This document shows, piece by piece, positions 16,600-25,954 of a DNA stretch of 64,000 bases. Positions within the stretch are counted from its first letter, which is position 1; each line of letters begins with the position of its first letter. Position numbers and translations under genes: made by a program. The DNA is from CBDBND01 sp965262665 (GTDB lineage Bacteria > Pseudomonadota > Alphaproteobacteria > Rhodospirillales > Rhodospirillaceae). The notes beneath the pieces were generated by a model. It was not told the origin of the DNA. It saw nothing but the letters and a program-made list of their open reading frames with translations, and ran no database searches. The DNA lies in the NCBI GenBank assembly GCA_965262665.1, contig CBDHFR010000004.1, positions 1,116,001 to 1,180,000 of the forward strand, written 5' to 3'.

Positions 16600-17350
16600 T
16601 GCGCACCTCGTCTATGTGGTTCGCAAGCATTGCCATATCTTCAGGCTCAAAAGGTCCGACAATCGTTTGGGTCTCCGGGACCGCTCATTTTAGCGGGCTG
16701 ATCTCCATTAACGGCGGTTTGGACCTATTGTGTAGACGAGCTGAGACGCCGTCTTTAGGCGAGCAAGAAGAAGCTGCGGCGGGACCGGCCGTCGATAATG
16801 CGACTGAACGTCGAGCCTATTTCGCTGTGCAATTGGGGCAGGTCGGCCTTCGTCGGCGCCAATCCTGCCTTCAGGGAATGGCCGTCAGTTTTCGGCGATC
16901 TCAGGAAATCAACCGCCCTGGCGGCCGCCTGATGCACCATCGCGAGATCGTTGAGACCGGCAACGAGCGCTGGACTTCACTCACCGCTCATAGCTCACAA
17001 CCTATTGTGCCTGCGGGCTGGTTACCCCGGTGGGTTAACAGCACCCCCCAAGGGGGTTCGCTCAGCTTATCGCAAGGCGCTAAGCCAAGACGCCCGGATC
17101 CCCCTAAGGACAACCGGAAAAACCTCCAACCCGATACTCAAAAGGGGACCGGCTGGGAGAGCGAGCCGGGGTCAATCTTCATTGCCGATTGACACTCCAG
17201 GATTTGGTGAAGCCAATCCAACAAGCCTGCGCCAAATCAGCGACAGCCCCGAAAATTGACTCCTGATCCGCCGTACCGCCAGCGCATCGATAGTTTTGAG
17301 CACTTCGACCGATCGGCCGCACTTTATCGAGTTTCCTCAACATCCAACGG
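16600..17350. other. Intergenic region, nothing firmly recognised
   Basis: Several overlapping open frames exist on both strands, but none shows a recognisable family or a good ribosome site. Confidence 0.4.
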
Positions 17351-18343
17351 TCATTCGACCTTTACTATATTGCGTTCCCAAACCTTCACAACGGTCGCAT
17401 AAGCCTTAGTGTATCCGGCTTCCTCCAGGCCCTGGACCACGGCGCTGCAGAAGGAGCGCCGCTTCGCAGCAGATGTTTTCCTGCTGCTGGTGGGCTTCAT
17501 TCCCGATTTCAAGATCCAGCGACAATTGCTGATATGAAGAAGAATCAACGTGACCAGCACGTTCCCATGCTTGTCTACCGGCTTGTTGGAGCGCTGCCTT
17601 GGTAGCTTTTTTGCATCCCGGTCCTTGACCCATTTCTTCAAGAGCGGAGGCATAAGGTGTTCCTGCCCCTCGAACGTCTCTGCGAGCATCCCAAGAGCGC
17701 GGCGAAAGGCCGGGTTGAGACCTGCTTCGGCAACGACAAACTCAAGGGTTTTCGGCCAGTTGATTAGTGTGTGGCAAACCAACGCTGCCAACTGCTCCAC
17801 TCGTTCCACTCGTTCCATTTCATCGACCGGAATAGGCAGCCCTTTCTTCTTGGCATAGTACGAAATGCCCCAATGCCGCGCCATGATGACCGCCAGGCCG
17901 ACGGCAACTTCCCTGGACGGCGCGGTCTCGAAGAGGTCGTCGTCCATCAAATGGTCCCGTACGACACAGGTTTCACAGTACTGAGCCAATTCTCCAAGGC
18001 CGGCGGCTTGCAACCGTGCCTCGTCCTTATCAAGCAACGCCTGAGTCCATATATAGGGGTTGAAATAAGCTAAATGGATGGGGAAGAGGTCGGGGTCGGG
18101 GTCGGGGTCGGTGACGAGGACGGGAGCGCGTCCACACCTATGACAGGCGTTTAGCTGCACTGCGCAGTCTTCGCAGATTCCTGAGCGCGGCACTTCGGCA
18201 CCTTCTTGGTATCCCAGCCACTCTCGGTTGGCGCGCATTTGCCGGACCCCTGCCTCGCCGAAAGTGCGCTCGCAACACCAACATTTGGCCAACATGGCAG
18301 AGTTGTTGGAGCGGCTTGGCTCGGTTTTTGAGGGAACCCTCAT
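17351..18343 (-). CDS. Cys-rich protein of unknown function, coupled to integrase
   Basis: The start at 18343 overlaps the stop of the preceding integrase fragment as ATGA, which fixes it and implies translational coupling; the product is 330 residues. The N-terminal 80 residues contain three Cys pairs (CWCCERTF, GICEDCAVQ, ACHRCGR) and a later ETCVVRDH, suggesting zinc binding. An acidic TDPDPDPDLF repeat follows. The rest is helical, with a basic tail (TSSRKTSAAKRRS). I recognise no family. The genetic coupling to a recombinase suggests a role in element mobility or regulation, but this is an inference. Confidence 0.6.
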   Translation of the reverse strand: MRVPSKTEPSRSNNSAMLAKCWCCERTFGEAGVRQMRANREWLGYQEGAEVPRSGICEDCAVQLNACHRCGRAPVLVTDPDPDPDLFPIHLAYFNPYIWTQALLDKDEARLQAAGLGELAQYCETCVVRDHLMDDDLFETAPSREVAVGLAVIMARHWGISYYAKKKGLPIPVDEMERVERVEQLAALVCHTLINWPKTLEFVVAEAGLNPAFRRALGMLAETFEGQEHLMPPLLKKWVKDRDAKKLPRQRSNKPVDKHGNVLVTLILLHISNCRWILKSGMKPTSSRKTSAAKRRSFCSAVVQGLEEAGYTKAYATVVKVWERNIVKVE

Positions 18344-18665
18344 CGGAGGGTAGCCCCCGCCGTCGACGCTATCAGCACGACATCTCCACTTTCGTTCAGG
18401 TATGCTGCCCACTGTTCCATCAGCCAACGCCGCTTCTCGAAAAGCGTGGAACGGGCATAGGCTGCCTCGACGGCACCGCCGACGGCATGGGCTAGGCTCA
18501 ACTCCATGACAGCGTGCGGCGCATCGGTGCATTCCGCTGCCCAGTCCCGAAAACTCGACCGGAAACCATGGACGGTCGCGCGATCGGCGACCCCGAGCCG
18601 GCGCTGCACCTTGGTCAGCGTCATGTCGCTTATAGGTTGGCCCTCAATATCGTCTGGCCAGTTCA
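18340..18665 (-). pseudogene. Tyrosine integrase, C-terminal fragment
   Basis: It contains the P4-type integrase C-terminus: ISDMTLTKVQRRLGVADRAT, VHGFRSSFRDWAAECTDAPH (HxxR box), ELSLAHAVGG and AYARSTLFEKRRWLMEQWA with the catalytic Tyr. The N-terminal two thirds are absent; upstream sequence to 18846 is unrelated filler. It is a near-duplicate of the end of the integrase at 18731-19906. Confidence 0.75.
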
Positions 18666-18730
18666 TATGGAAGAACGGTTGGCCCCGAAACGCCGCAAAG
18701 CAGGAACGCAAGAATTTCGGAAATGTCGGC

Positions 18731-19906
18731 TCATCCATGGAGTTGGACCACATCTGCGTGTTCGCCAGCCAGAAATGCGGCCCATTGTTCCATGAGTACT
18801 CGGCGTCTTTGAAAAAGGTCGGATCGAAAATAGGCACCCTCCACACCGCCTACAGTGTGTGCCAATGCCGCCTCCGCGATTTCCCGTGGCTTGCCTGTCT
18901 CGGCGCACCAATCCCTAAACGATGATCGAAAACCGTGAACGGTCGCCCGCTCGGCAAATCCGGTTGACCGCAGCACTTTGGTTAACGTCATGTCGCTCAT
19001 TTGCTTGCCTGCACGGATCGGTGATGGGAAAACCAGATCACTGCCGTCAGCAATGGACTTTGCGCATAGCAATAGAGCCTTTGCCGCATCGCTTAGTGGC
19101 ACGCGGTGCTCAACACCAGTTTTCGTGCGGCTTGCCGGAATACGCCACTCTTGCGCGTCTAGGTCGATTTCGGACCAGCAAACGCCCCGAGCCTCGGACG
19201 ATCGAACCGCATTGAGTATCAGAAACCGCAGGCACAGCTTCGCCGAGATGGACGCCTTGGACGCTTCTGCGGTTTCAAGCGCTGCCTTCACCTCTCTATA
19301 AGGTAACGCCCGGAAATGCGCTTTTACCGATGGCATAGCGGGCAACGCGGCGTTGATTGCTTCGCCCGCGGGGTTGACCGCGACATGGCCGTGCGCCTGA
19401 GCCCAGGCAAGCACAGCGCGAATGCGTTAGCGGAGTTTGCGCGCCACCGCCGGTTTTGTTTGCCACAGAGGTACCAACACGCGTAGCACATCTTCGCTTC
19501 CAATTTTATCAACACGCTGGTCGCCGAAAACGGGATACGCGTACTTGGCTAACGATCCAGCCCAGTTCGCTGCGGTTTTGGCGGTGCGCCACCGGGCTCG
19601 GTTCGCATCAATGGTGCGCTGTGCTGCTTCCTGAAATATCGGAACATTGGCTTTACGCCTTTGAGCGAGCGGATCGCCGCCCGCACGAGCCAGCTTGCGA
19701 TTGTCAAAAGCCTTCTCACGCGCCTCGGCCAAGCTCACAAGCGGGAACGCACCTAGACCGAGATCACGCCTCTTGCCGTCAATGGTAAGCCTCTGAATCC
19801 AGCTCTTGGAACCGCCGGGAGCGACACTCAGATAGAGAGTACCGCCGTCGCCATACATACCTGGTTTCGCGATGCTCTTGATCTTGGCGGCAGTGAGTTT
19901 TCCCAT
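18731..19906 (-). pseudogene. P4-type tyrosine integrase interrupted by a nonsense codon
   Basis: The start at 19906 gives the DUF4102-type N-terminus (LTAAKIKSIAKPGMYGDGGT, SKSWIQRLTIDGKRRDLGLG). After VARKLR an in-frame TAA at 19427-19429 stands where relatives have Gln (RIRAVLAWAQAHGH follows without frame change). The catalytic part is complete: VRSSEARGVCWSEIDL, TVHGFRSSFRDWCAE, AALAHTVGG and GAYFRSDLFQRRR. One CAA-to-TAA change would explain the break. It lies 138 bp from the tRNA-Glu 3' end and reads away from it, the usual arrangement for tRNA-targeting elements. Confidence 0.85.
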
Positions 19907-20043
19907 AACATCCCCACGGTCTTCCCCACCTCATGTAAGGGAGCTATAGGGATTTGAACGGAACAAACAAGAACAAAATATCTTATAAGTCTTTTTATTC
20001 ATTGGTTTTTCTAGAAAGGACGGGAATAGCTGGGATAGGTATA

Positions 20044-20119
20044 TGGCGTCCCCTAGGGGATTCGAACCCCTGTCGCCGCCGTGAAAGGGCGGTGTCCTAG
20101 GCCTCTAGACGAAGGGGAC
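20044..20119 (-). tRNA. tRNA-Glu (anticodon TTC)
   Basis: The minus strand folds as a cloverleaf: acceptor GTCCCCT/AGGGGAC, anticodon arm CCGCC-CTTTCAC-GGCGG with TTC, and T-arm AGGGG-TTCGAAT-CCCCT. CCA is encoded. Its last 15 bases are repeated at 8066-8080, marking it as the integration target of the element to its left. Confidence 0.97.
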
Positions 20120-20342
20120 CTGGTGCGGTGAGAGCGCGGTTCTAACCATTCTCAGGCCGTGGTGCAAGCCCGGAGACGCGCACGGAGGTTGACTTTTGCC
20201 CCTTCTGACCGGGCAGCTCAGCGTTCAGTCCGCAGTATTCGGAGCATTGCCAGACGGACGTCAGAACGGTACAACCCGCCGGTCAAAAAATCGGGGTCGA
20301 CCGTGCGTAATGATCCCCAAGAAATGGCCTGATTGACGTCCG

Positions 20343-20933
20343 ATGCCAGACCCCACACCGCTCCGGCCCCAAACGCCAGACCTCCGGCCCCAAACGCCAG
20401 ACATTGTTCTACGGAATGCCACCGTTAAAGATATGGCAGCGGCTAGGGCAATCTATGCCCACTATGTAGAGAGCAGTGCGGCCACCTATGAAGAATCCAC
20501 ACCCAGCGTGATGGAGATGTCAGCCCGATTTGAAGCCATCACCGCCAAAGATCTACCTTATATCGTTGCCGAGAGAAACGGCCAGGTGATCGGCTACGCC
20601 TACGCCGGGCCGTACCGGGAGCGGTCGGGTTACCGCTACACGGTGGAGGATTCCGTTTACGTCGATAAGGATAATCTCGGCCACGGCGCGGGGCGCGCCT
20701 TGCTGTCCGATCTGATTGACCGCTGCACCGCTCTCGGTTACCGGCAGATGATTGCCGTGATCGGCGATTCCGCCAACGCCGCCTCCATCGCCTTACACAG
20801 CCAGTTAGGTTTTAAAGTCATTGGCGCCCTCGAAGCGTCTGGCCGCAAGTTTGATCGCTGGGTCGATACTGTGCTCATGCAACGCCCTTTGGGTGACGGC
20901 AGCACGACGGCGCCCGATAAACCTGCCCCATAA
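20343..20933 (+). CDS. GNAT N-acetyltransferase (Pat/MnaT-like)
   Basis: The body (residues 20-185) matches the phosphinothricin/methionine-sulfoximine acetyltransferase type: RNATVKDMAAARAIYAHYVE, AAYEEST-like TYEESTPSVMEM, GYAYAGPYRERSGYRYTVED, VYVDKDNLGHGAGRALLSDL (acetyl-CoA loop) and ALHSQLGFKVIG. It would acetylate an amino-acid-type amine or a toxic analogue; the true substrate is unknown. The N-terminus is odd: a 20-residue extension built of a direct repeat (RPQTPDL, RPQTPDI) encoded by a duplicated ~21-bp unit, so translation may begin differently. Confidence 0.85.
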   Translation: MPDPTPLRPQTPDLRPQTPDIVLRNATVKDMAAARAIYAHYVESSAATYEESTPSVMEMSARFEAITAKDLPYIVAERNGQVIGYAYAGPYRERSGYRYTVEDSVYVDKDNLGHGAGRALLSDLIDRCTALGYRQMIAVIGDSANAASIALHSQLGFKVIGALEASGRKFDRWVDTVLMQRPLGDGSTTAPDKPAP

Positions 20934-20939
20934 AAGCTA

Positions 20940-20963
20940 AAGGCCCGCACATCGGCGGGCCTT
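20940..20963. terminator. Hairpin between convergent genes
   Basis: AAGGCCCGC-ACATCG-GCGGGCCTT forms a strong stem 4 bp after the acetyltransferase stop, with T-rich sequence ending TTTTT 15 bases later. It probably ends transcription from the left; it may also serve the convergent gene on the right. Confidence 0.7.
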
Positions 20964-20988
20964 GTCATTGTCATCATTTTTAAGTGCG

Positions 20989-21624
20989 CTACTGCGGCGT
21001 CACCATGGGCGCCACGGCAGTAGTCAGCGAAAAGTACGAGACTTCGCGGTTCTTTGCACAATTACTGGCGATGGCGCCGGTGATTGCCGATTTGTTTTCC
21101 ACCGGGATCAAGAGGTCCGGATCTTTGGTGTTAACAAATCCTTGCACGAAGGCGAAGGCCCACACGTCGGCAAGATCAGCTTTCAATACATCTGACGCCG
21201 ACCCTTGACGCCCATCGGCATAATCACCGCACATATATGTATTGGGATTAAACTCGTTGCTTAAAGTATTGGGAATATAGCGGCCGCGATCGGAGGCCAC
21301 GTATTCCGACACGGTCAATAGTGTGACTTCGGGATTCTCGCGGCACTTTGACAGTATTACTCTCACGGCTTTGTCTTCCGCGTCCATGTCGTCCACCAGC
21401 TCGAGTTTTTCCCGGCCGGTGTAGTTTCCGGTGAGATAGCCCATAATCCAAAGGCGGGCGACATCGGCCCTGCTTTTGCTGGTGGCGTTATCCCCTTGTC
21501 CATTAACGAAATCCAGACACCGCATGTTTGCCGGATTGAAATCACCTGTTTGCGCTTGCGCTGTGCCGAGACCAAGCCCGAGTGCAATGGCGGCCGCACC
21601 CAGAAGTTCGATTATTTTGGTCAT
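20989..21624 (-). CDS. Periplasmic protein with two HdeA-like repeats
   Basis: The 211-residue product has a signal peptide (LLGAAAIALGLGLGTAQA). The mature part is a tandem duplication of a ~75-residue module, each with a Cys pair in the HdeA pattern: MRCLDFVNGQG...LWIMGYLTG...LSKCRENPE and YMCGDYADGRQG...FAFVQGFVN...ASNCAKNRE. HdeA-type proteins are small disulfide-bonded periplasmic acid chaperones. A double-domain version is an inference from the Cys spacing and the repeated order of motifs; no neighbour hints at the role. Confidence 0.6.
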   Translation of the reverse strand: MTKIIELLGAAAIALGLGLGTAQAQTGDFNPANMRCLDFVNGQGDNATSKSRADVARLWIMGYLTGNYTGREKLELVDDMDAEDKAVRVILSKCRENPEVTLLTVSEYVASDRGRYIPNTLSNEFNPNTYMCGDYADGRQGSASDVLKADLADVWAFAFVQGFVNTKDPDLLIPVENKSAITGAIASNCAKNREVSYFSLTTAVAPMVTPQ

Positions 21625-21772
21625 CGATGCTTCCCCTGTTTGATTGATGAAAAGCCGGTTTTATGCGGCCTTGCGAGCGGAAACTGGCACGGCCCGCGCG
21701 GGGTGTCAACGACTCTGGAAGGCTGGTATTTCAGCATGAGTGCCGCAGTTCACCGGTCTTAAGTCTTACGCC

Positions 21773-23569
21773 TTAGCCTGCCGTCCACGCCCCATCATCG
21801 ATCACCAGTTGAACGTTGGAGCGGCCTTGCCACGTATCTTCCCGCAGGCATCCTGCCAAATGCACGGGGCGGCCCTGGGCATTGAGGAGCGCATGGCCAA
21901 GGTCTGAATCCACGCTGTTGAAGGCGATCGCTTTGAGGCGCCCACCGGCCCGGCCGGAAAGCTGACAGCGCACATGTCCCTGGCCAACGATGTCAGATTG
22001 AACGACCTGAGCCTCCGAAATAGCGATCTTCGGTTCGTCGTTGCCTGATCCATACGGTTCGAGGCGGGAGAGAGTCCGCACCAGATCGAGGGTCGCGCCC
22101 TCAACGGAAACGACTGCGTCCACGGTAAACACCGATGGGACACCTCCGGCAGCAACCTGTTCGGCAACATTGGCTTTCAGAAAGTCTCGAAAGTCATCCA
22201 GCTTCGCGTCCTCGACAACAAAACCGGCCGCCATGGCATGGCCGCCGCCTGTGAACAAAAGGCCGGCGTTCCGTGCTGCCAGCACGGCGCGGCCGAGGTC
22301 CACCCCGGGTACAGACCGTCCTGACCCTTTGGCCATACCGCCATCGCGCGCGACGACACAGGCTGGCAGGTCATATCGTTCGCGCAAACGGCTGGCGACA
22401 ATACCAATGACTCCAGGATGCCAATCTTCGCCGGCAACAAAAATGATGGACGCCGTGGGATCGCTCTGACCCTCAGCCATTTCAATAGCATCCAGTAATA
22501 CCGCTGCTTCGATCTCTTTCCGATCAGCATTGTGTTCATTGAGGCGCATGGCCAGAGCCGCTGATTCGTCGGGATCATCGCTGATCAACAATCGAGTGCC
22601 CAAGGAGGCATCGCCAACTCGACCTCCCGCATTGACACGCGGCCCTAATAAATATCCCAAATGAAACGCCCGAGGCGGACCGTCCATACGGGCCGCTTTG
22701 GCCAATGCAACCAGCCCCGCGTTTTGGCTGCGGTTCAAGACCGTCAGACCCTGATTGACGTAGGCCCGGTTGAGACCTTGCAGCGGGACGACATCACACA
22801 CGGTTCCCAAAGCGACCAGGTCCAGCCACGTCCGCAAATCAGGTTCCTCAAAGGAATTTTCGGTGTACCAGCCGGACTCCCGCAATGCCCTATTGAGCGC
22901 GACCAATACTAAGAAGGTGACACCAATAGCCGCCAACTGCCCCTGCCCGCTGGTGTCATCCAAGCGGTTGGGATTAACGATCGCAACGGCGTTAGGCAGT
23001 TGAGATTCGGCTTTGTGATGATCGATGACAATAACGTCGAGCCCGGCAGCAGAAGCACTCGCCAAAGACTCATAAGCCGTGATGCCACAGTCAACGGTGA
23101 CAATCAGCGTTGCCCCATCGTCTCCCAGTTTGAGAAGGGCTTGAGCGTTGGGACCGTAGCCCTCTTTCATGCGGTCGGGAATGTAACTGGTGAGTTCCAA
23201 TTCGATCGCCCGAAAGAATCGGATGAGCAAAGCCGAGCTCGTCGCACCATCGACATCATAGTCACCGAAAACAGCAACCTGTTCACGGTTCATTATTGCC
23301 GCTTGCAGTCTCACGACGGCCTTATCCATATCAGCCAGCGAAGACGGATCAGGCATCAATGTACGCAGTGTTGGATTAAGAAACGGTTCCGCTGAATTGG
23401 GCGTAAAACCACGTCCGGTGAGGATGCGGGCAATGGCTTCGGGAAGATCCATCGCCTGGCGTAATGCGCTTACAGTCTCATTATTTACTTCTGGACTATG
23501 CCAGAACCGCCCAAGAAACGATTGTTGGACACCCAAGCAAGGCGAAAGGGTTGGGGCTGGTTCGGCCAT
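21773..23569 (-). CDS. recJ: Single-stranded-DNA exonuclease RecJ
   Basis: This is a 598-residue RecJ, a 5'-3' ssDNA exonuclease of recombination and mismatch repair. The DHH motifs are intact: GDYDVDG (102-108), TVDCG (158-162), VIDHHKA (181-187), then NPN, the DHHA1 part with FTGGGHAMAAGFVVED, and the C-terminal OB-like domain. Length is normal. It is followed in the same direction, after glpX, in a glpX-recJ unit: glpX ends 6 bp before the recJ start, so the two are probably cotranscribed. Confidence 0.96.
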   Translation of the reverse strand: MAEPAPTLSPCLGVQQSFLGRFWHSPEVNNETVSALRQAMDLPEAIARILTGRGFTPNSAEPFLNPTLRTLMPDPSSLADMDKAVVRLQAAIMNREQVAVFGDYDVDGATSSALLIRFFRAIELELTSYIPDRMKEGYGPNAQALLKLGDDGATLIVTVDCGITAYESLASASAAGLDVIVIDHHKAESQLPNAVAIVNPNRLDDTSGQGQLAAIGVTFLVLVALNRALRESGWYTENSFEEPDLRTWLDLVALGTVCDVVPLQGLNRAYVNQGLTVLNRSQNAGLVALAKAARMDGPPRAFHLGYLLGPRVNAGGRVGDASLGTRLLISDDPDESAALAMRLNEHNADRKEIEAAVLLDAIEMAEGQSDPTASIIFVAGEDWHPGVIGIVASRLRERYDLPACVVARDGGMAKGSGRSVPGVDLGRAVLAARNAGLLFTGGGHAMAAGFVVEDAKLDDFRDFLKANVAEQVAAGGVPSVFTVDAVVSVEGATLDLVRTLSRLEPYGSGNDEPKIAISEAQVVQSDIVGQGHVRCQLSGRAGGRLKAIAFNSVDSDLGHALLNAQGRPVHLAGCLREDTWQGRSNVQLVIDDGAWTAG

Positions 23570-23575
23570 GTTGGA

Positions 23576-24568
23576 CTAAGGTTTGTCCTCGCCTTCAAAA
23601 TGATGGTGGGCTTCAATATAGCGTACCGTCCCTGACTTGGACCGCATCACCAGAGAATGAGTGACGGCCCCGCCAGCGAACCGGCGCACGCCTTTGAGCA
23701 TTGCCCCGCTGGTCACACCGGTCGCGGCAAACATGACGTTGCCTTTGGCCATGTCGAGCAATTCGTATTTTCGATCAAGGTCTTTAATGCCCCATTTGTG
23801 AGCCCTCGCCTTTTCATCGTCTTTGCGGAACAGCAACCGGCCTTGCATCTGGCCGCCGATACTTCTCAACGCGGCGGCGGCCAGCACCCCTTCTGGTGCG
23901 CCCCCGGACCCGAGGTACAAGTCCACACCACTTTCAGACTCAGCGGTGGCGATCACCCCCGAAACATCGCCGTCGGAAATGAGCATGATACGGGCCCCGG
24001 TTTTCCGCACTTTGGCAATGAGGTCCTCATGCCGTGGACGGTCAAGAATACAGGCCAGCAATTCATCTACGCCGCAGTTCTTGGCTGCAGCCAAAGCTTT
24101 CAGATTTTCGGCCGGCTCGTTGTCGAGGTCGACGACTCCTTTGGGTAGTCCAGGACCAACCGCAATCTTGTCCATGTAAACGTCTGGCGCATTCAAAAAA
24201 CTACCAGCCTCTGCCATGGCAATCACGGCAAGAGCATTGGGGCCGCCTTTCGCCGTGATAGTCGTTCCTTCCAAGGGATCGAGTGCGATGTCGACTTTCG
24301 GACCGTCACCGCTGCCGACCTCTTCTCCGATGTACAGCATGGGCGCTTCATCGCGTTCACCCTCACCGATCACCACCGTGCCCTTGATCTTGAGGCTGTT
24401 GAGGGCCTTACGCATGGCGTCTACCGCTGCTTGGTCGGCCGCCTTTTCGTCCCCGCTGCCCATCAGGCGCGATGCCGAAAGGGCCGCAGCTTCCGTGACC
24501 CGGACAGTTTCCAAGGCGAGATTGCGCTCTAGAACGTTGCTAAAGCTGCCATCAAGTTGCAGTGACAT
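23576..24568 (-). CDS. glpX: Fructose-1,6-bisphosphatase class II
   Basis: The 330-residue GlpX-type enzyme removes the 1-phosphate from fructose 1,6-bisphosphate in gluconeogenesis. Landmarks are ALSASRLMGSGDEKAADQAA, VVIGEGERDEAPMLYIGEEV, ALDPLEGTTITAKGGPNALA (metal and phosphate binding) and LYLGSGGAPEGVLAAAAL. The start ATG at 24568 follows CCTGGAGGGACC. It lies between hom (upstream, 84 bp) and recJ (downstream, 6 bp) on one strand, a gene order seen in other alphaproteobacteria. Confidence 0.96.
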   Translation of the reverse strand: MSLQLDGSFSNVLERNLALETVRVTEAAALSASRLMGSGDEKAADQAAVDAMRKALNSLKIKGTVVIGEGERDEAPMLYIGEEVGSGDGPKVDIALDPLEGTTITAKGGPNALAVIAMAEAGSFLNAPDVYMDKIAVGPGLPKGVVDLDNEPAENLKALAAAKNCGVDELLACILDRPRHEDLIAKVRKTGARIMLISDGDVSGVIATAESESGVDLYLGSGGAPEGVLAAAALRSIGGQMQGRLLFRKDDEKARAHKWGIKDLDRKYELLDMAKGNVMFAATGVTSGAMLKGVRRFAGGAVTHSLVMRSKSGTVRYIEAHHHFEGEDKP

Positions 24569-24652
24569 GGTCCCTCCAGGATGACTTTTATTGTTGCTCT
24601 TGTTCTACCCGGTCTCTGAGGCCAGTAAAACCATCGAAATCTGATTTGCCGG

Positions 24653-25954
24653 TCAATCGCCCCAAACATCTTCAATGCGGATGACGTGAGGTGCTTCGAC
24701 AATAGCGTCATGGGACCCAAGACCCGCTAACGCGTGACGCAGCGAGCACTCTTTGACGTCATGGGTAACAATCACGATATGGGCGTTGCCTGCGGCATCA
24801 TGATCCCGCTGTATGATGCTTTCCATGGAAATATTTTCGTCGCGGAACATAGCGCTGATGTCGGCAAACACGCCCGGTTGATCAAGCACAGTGAGGTGGA
24901 CGTAGAAAGCACCGACGTGATCATCAATGGGCAACGGTTTGAGTGTTTTTAACTGCACCGCAGGAATTCCAAACGTCGGACTCAATCGTCCTGCAGCGAT
25001 ATCAATGAGATCGGCAACCACAGCGGAGGCCGTGGGCCCCGCGCCGGCGCCGCGTCCTTCATAAACTGAACGTCCAACGAAATCTGCTTCGGCAATGACG
25101 GCATTAAATGACCCATCGACAGCCGCTAACGGCCCATCCTGGTGAATGAGGCAAGGGTGAACTCTTTGATAAACCCCTTCGCCCGTATCGCCGGCCAAAC
25201 CCAGTAGCTTGATGCGATAGCCCAATTCACGGGCGTAAACAAAATCCAGCGCCGTAATGTCACGAATGCCTTCGGTATGCACAGCGTCAAATTGAAGTTG
25301 AGTCCCGAAAGCCAGGCTGGTCAAAATGGCGAGTTTATGGGCAGCATCAACACCGTCGATATCAAAACTCGGATCGGCCTCGGCATAACCCAAGTCTTGA
25401 GCGTCTTGGAGCACATCATCAAAATTCCGGCCACTTTCCTCCATCGTTGACAGAATGTAGTTGCAGGTGCCGTTGAGAATGCCCAGAACGCGCGTCACTC
25501 TGTTGCCAGCAAGGCTTTCACGCAGAGCCTTTATAATCGGAATACCTCCGGCGACGGCTGCTTCATAAGCCAAGGCGACACCCGCTGTTTCAGCATCGTT
25601 CGCCAGCGCAAGACCACTCTCAGCGATCAAAGCCTTATTGGCGGTCACCACATGCCGGCCGGCGGTGAAGGCGGCTTTGGTGGTCTCTAAAGCGACGCCG
25701 GACGATCCACCGATCAATTCGACAATGACATCGACATCCGCCTGTTGTGCCATCTGGACCGGATCATCGAACCACGTGAACTGGGCGATGTCGACTTCAC
25801 GATCTTTGGCCTTGTCCTGAGCAGAGACGGCTGAGACTTCGATGTTTTTTCCGCACCTAGCAGCTATATCTCCGGCATGAGTTTGTAAAACCTGCACGGT
25901 TCCGGTGCCGACCGTACCTATGCCGGCGATGGCGACTTTAAGGGGCTGCGTCAT
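24653..25954 (-). CDS. hom: Homoserine dehydrogenase
   Basis: The 433-residue enzyme reduces aspartate semialdehyde to homoserine for threonine and methionine synthesis. The NAD(P)-binding GIGTVGTGTVQVLQ lies at the N-terminus; the catalytic region has AYEAAVAGGIPIIKALRESL, GILNGTCNYILSTME and the substrate-contacting YAEADPSFDIDGVDAAHKLA. A C-terminal ACT domain (YVHLTVLDQPGVFADISAMF) suggests threonine feedback. Its start overlaps the aminotransferase stop by 4 bp, so the two are translationally coupled. Confidence 0.96.
   Translation of the reverse strand: MTQPLKVAIAGIGTVGTGTVQVLQTHAGDIAARCGKNIEVSAVSAQDKAKDREVDIAQFTWFDDPVQMAQQADVDVIVELIGGSSGVALETTKAAFTAGRHVVTANKALIAESGLALANDAETAGVALAYEAAVAGGIPIIKALRESLAGNRVTRVLGILNGTCNYILSTMEESGRNFDDVLQDAQDLGYAEADPSFDIDGVDAAHKLAILTSLAFGTQLQFDAVHTEGIRDITALDFVYARELGYRIKLLGLAGDTGEGVYQRVHPCLIHQDGPLAAVDGSFNAVIAEADFVGRSVYEGRGAGAGPTASAVVADLIDIAAGRLSPTFGIPAVQLKTLKPLPIDDHVGAFYVHLTVLDQPGVFADISAMFRDENISMESIIQRDHDAAGNAHIVIVTHDVKECSLRHALAGLGSHDAIVEAPHVIRIEDVWGD

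Noticed and set aside
18344..18532. N-terminal extension of the Cys-rich protein to 18532
   Set aside because: It overlaps the integrase C-terminus in another frame; the ATGA overlap at 18343 gives a better start.
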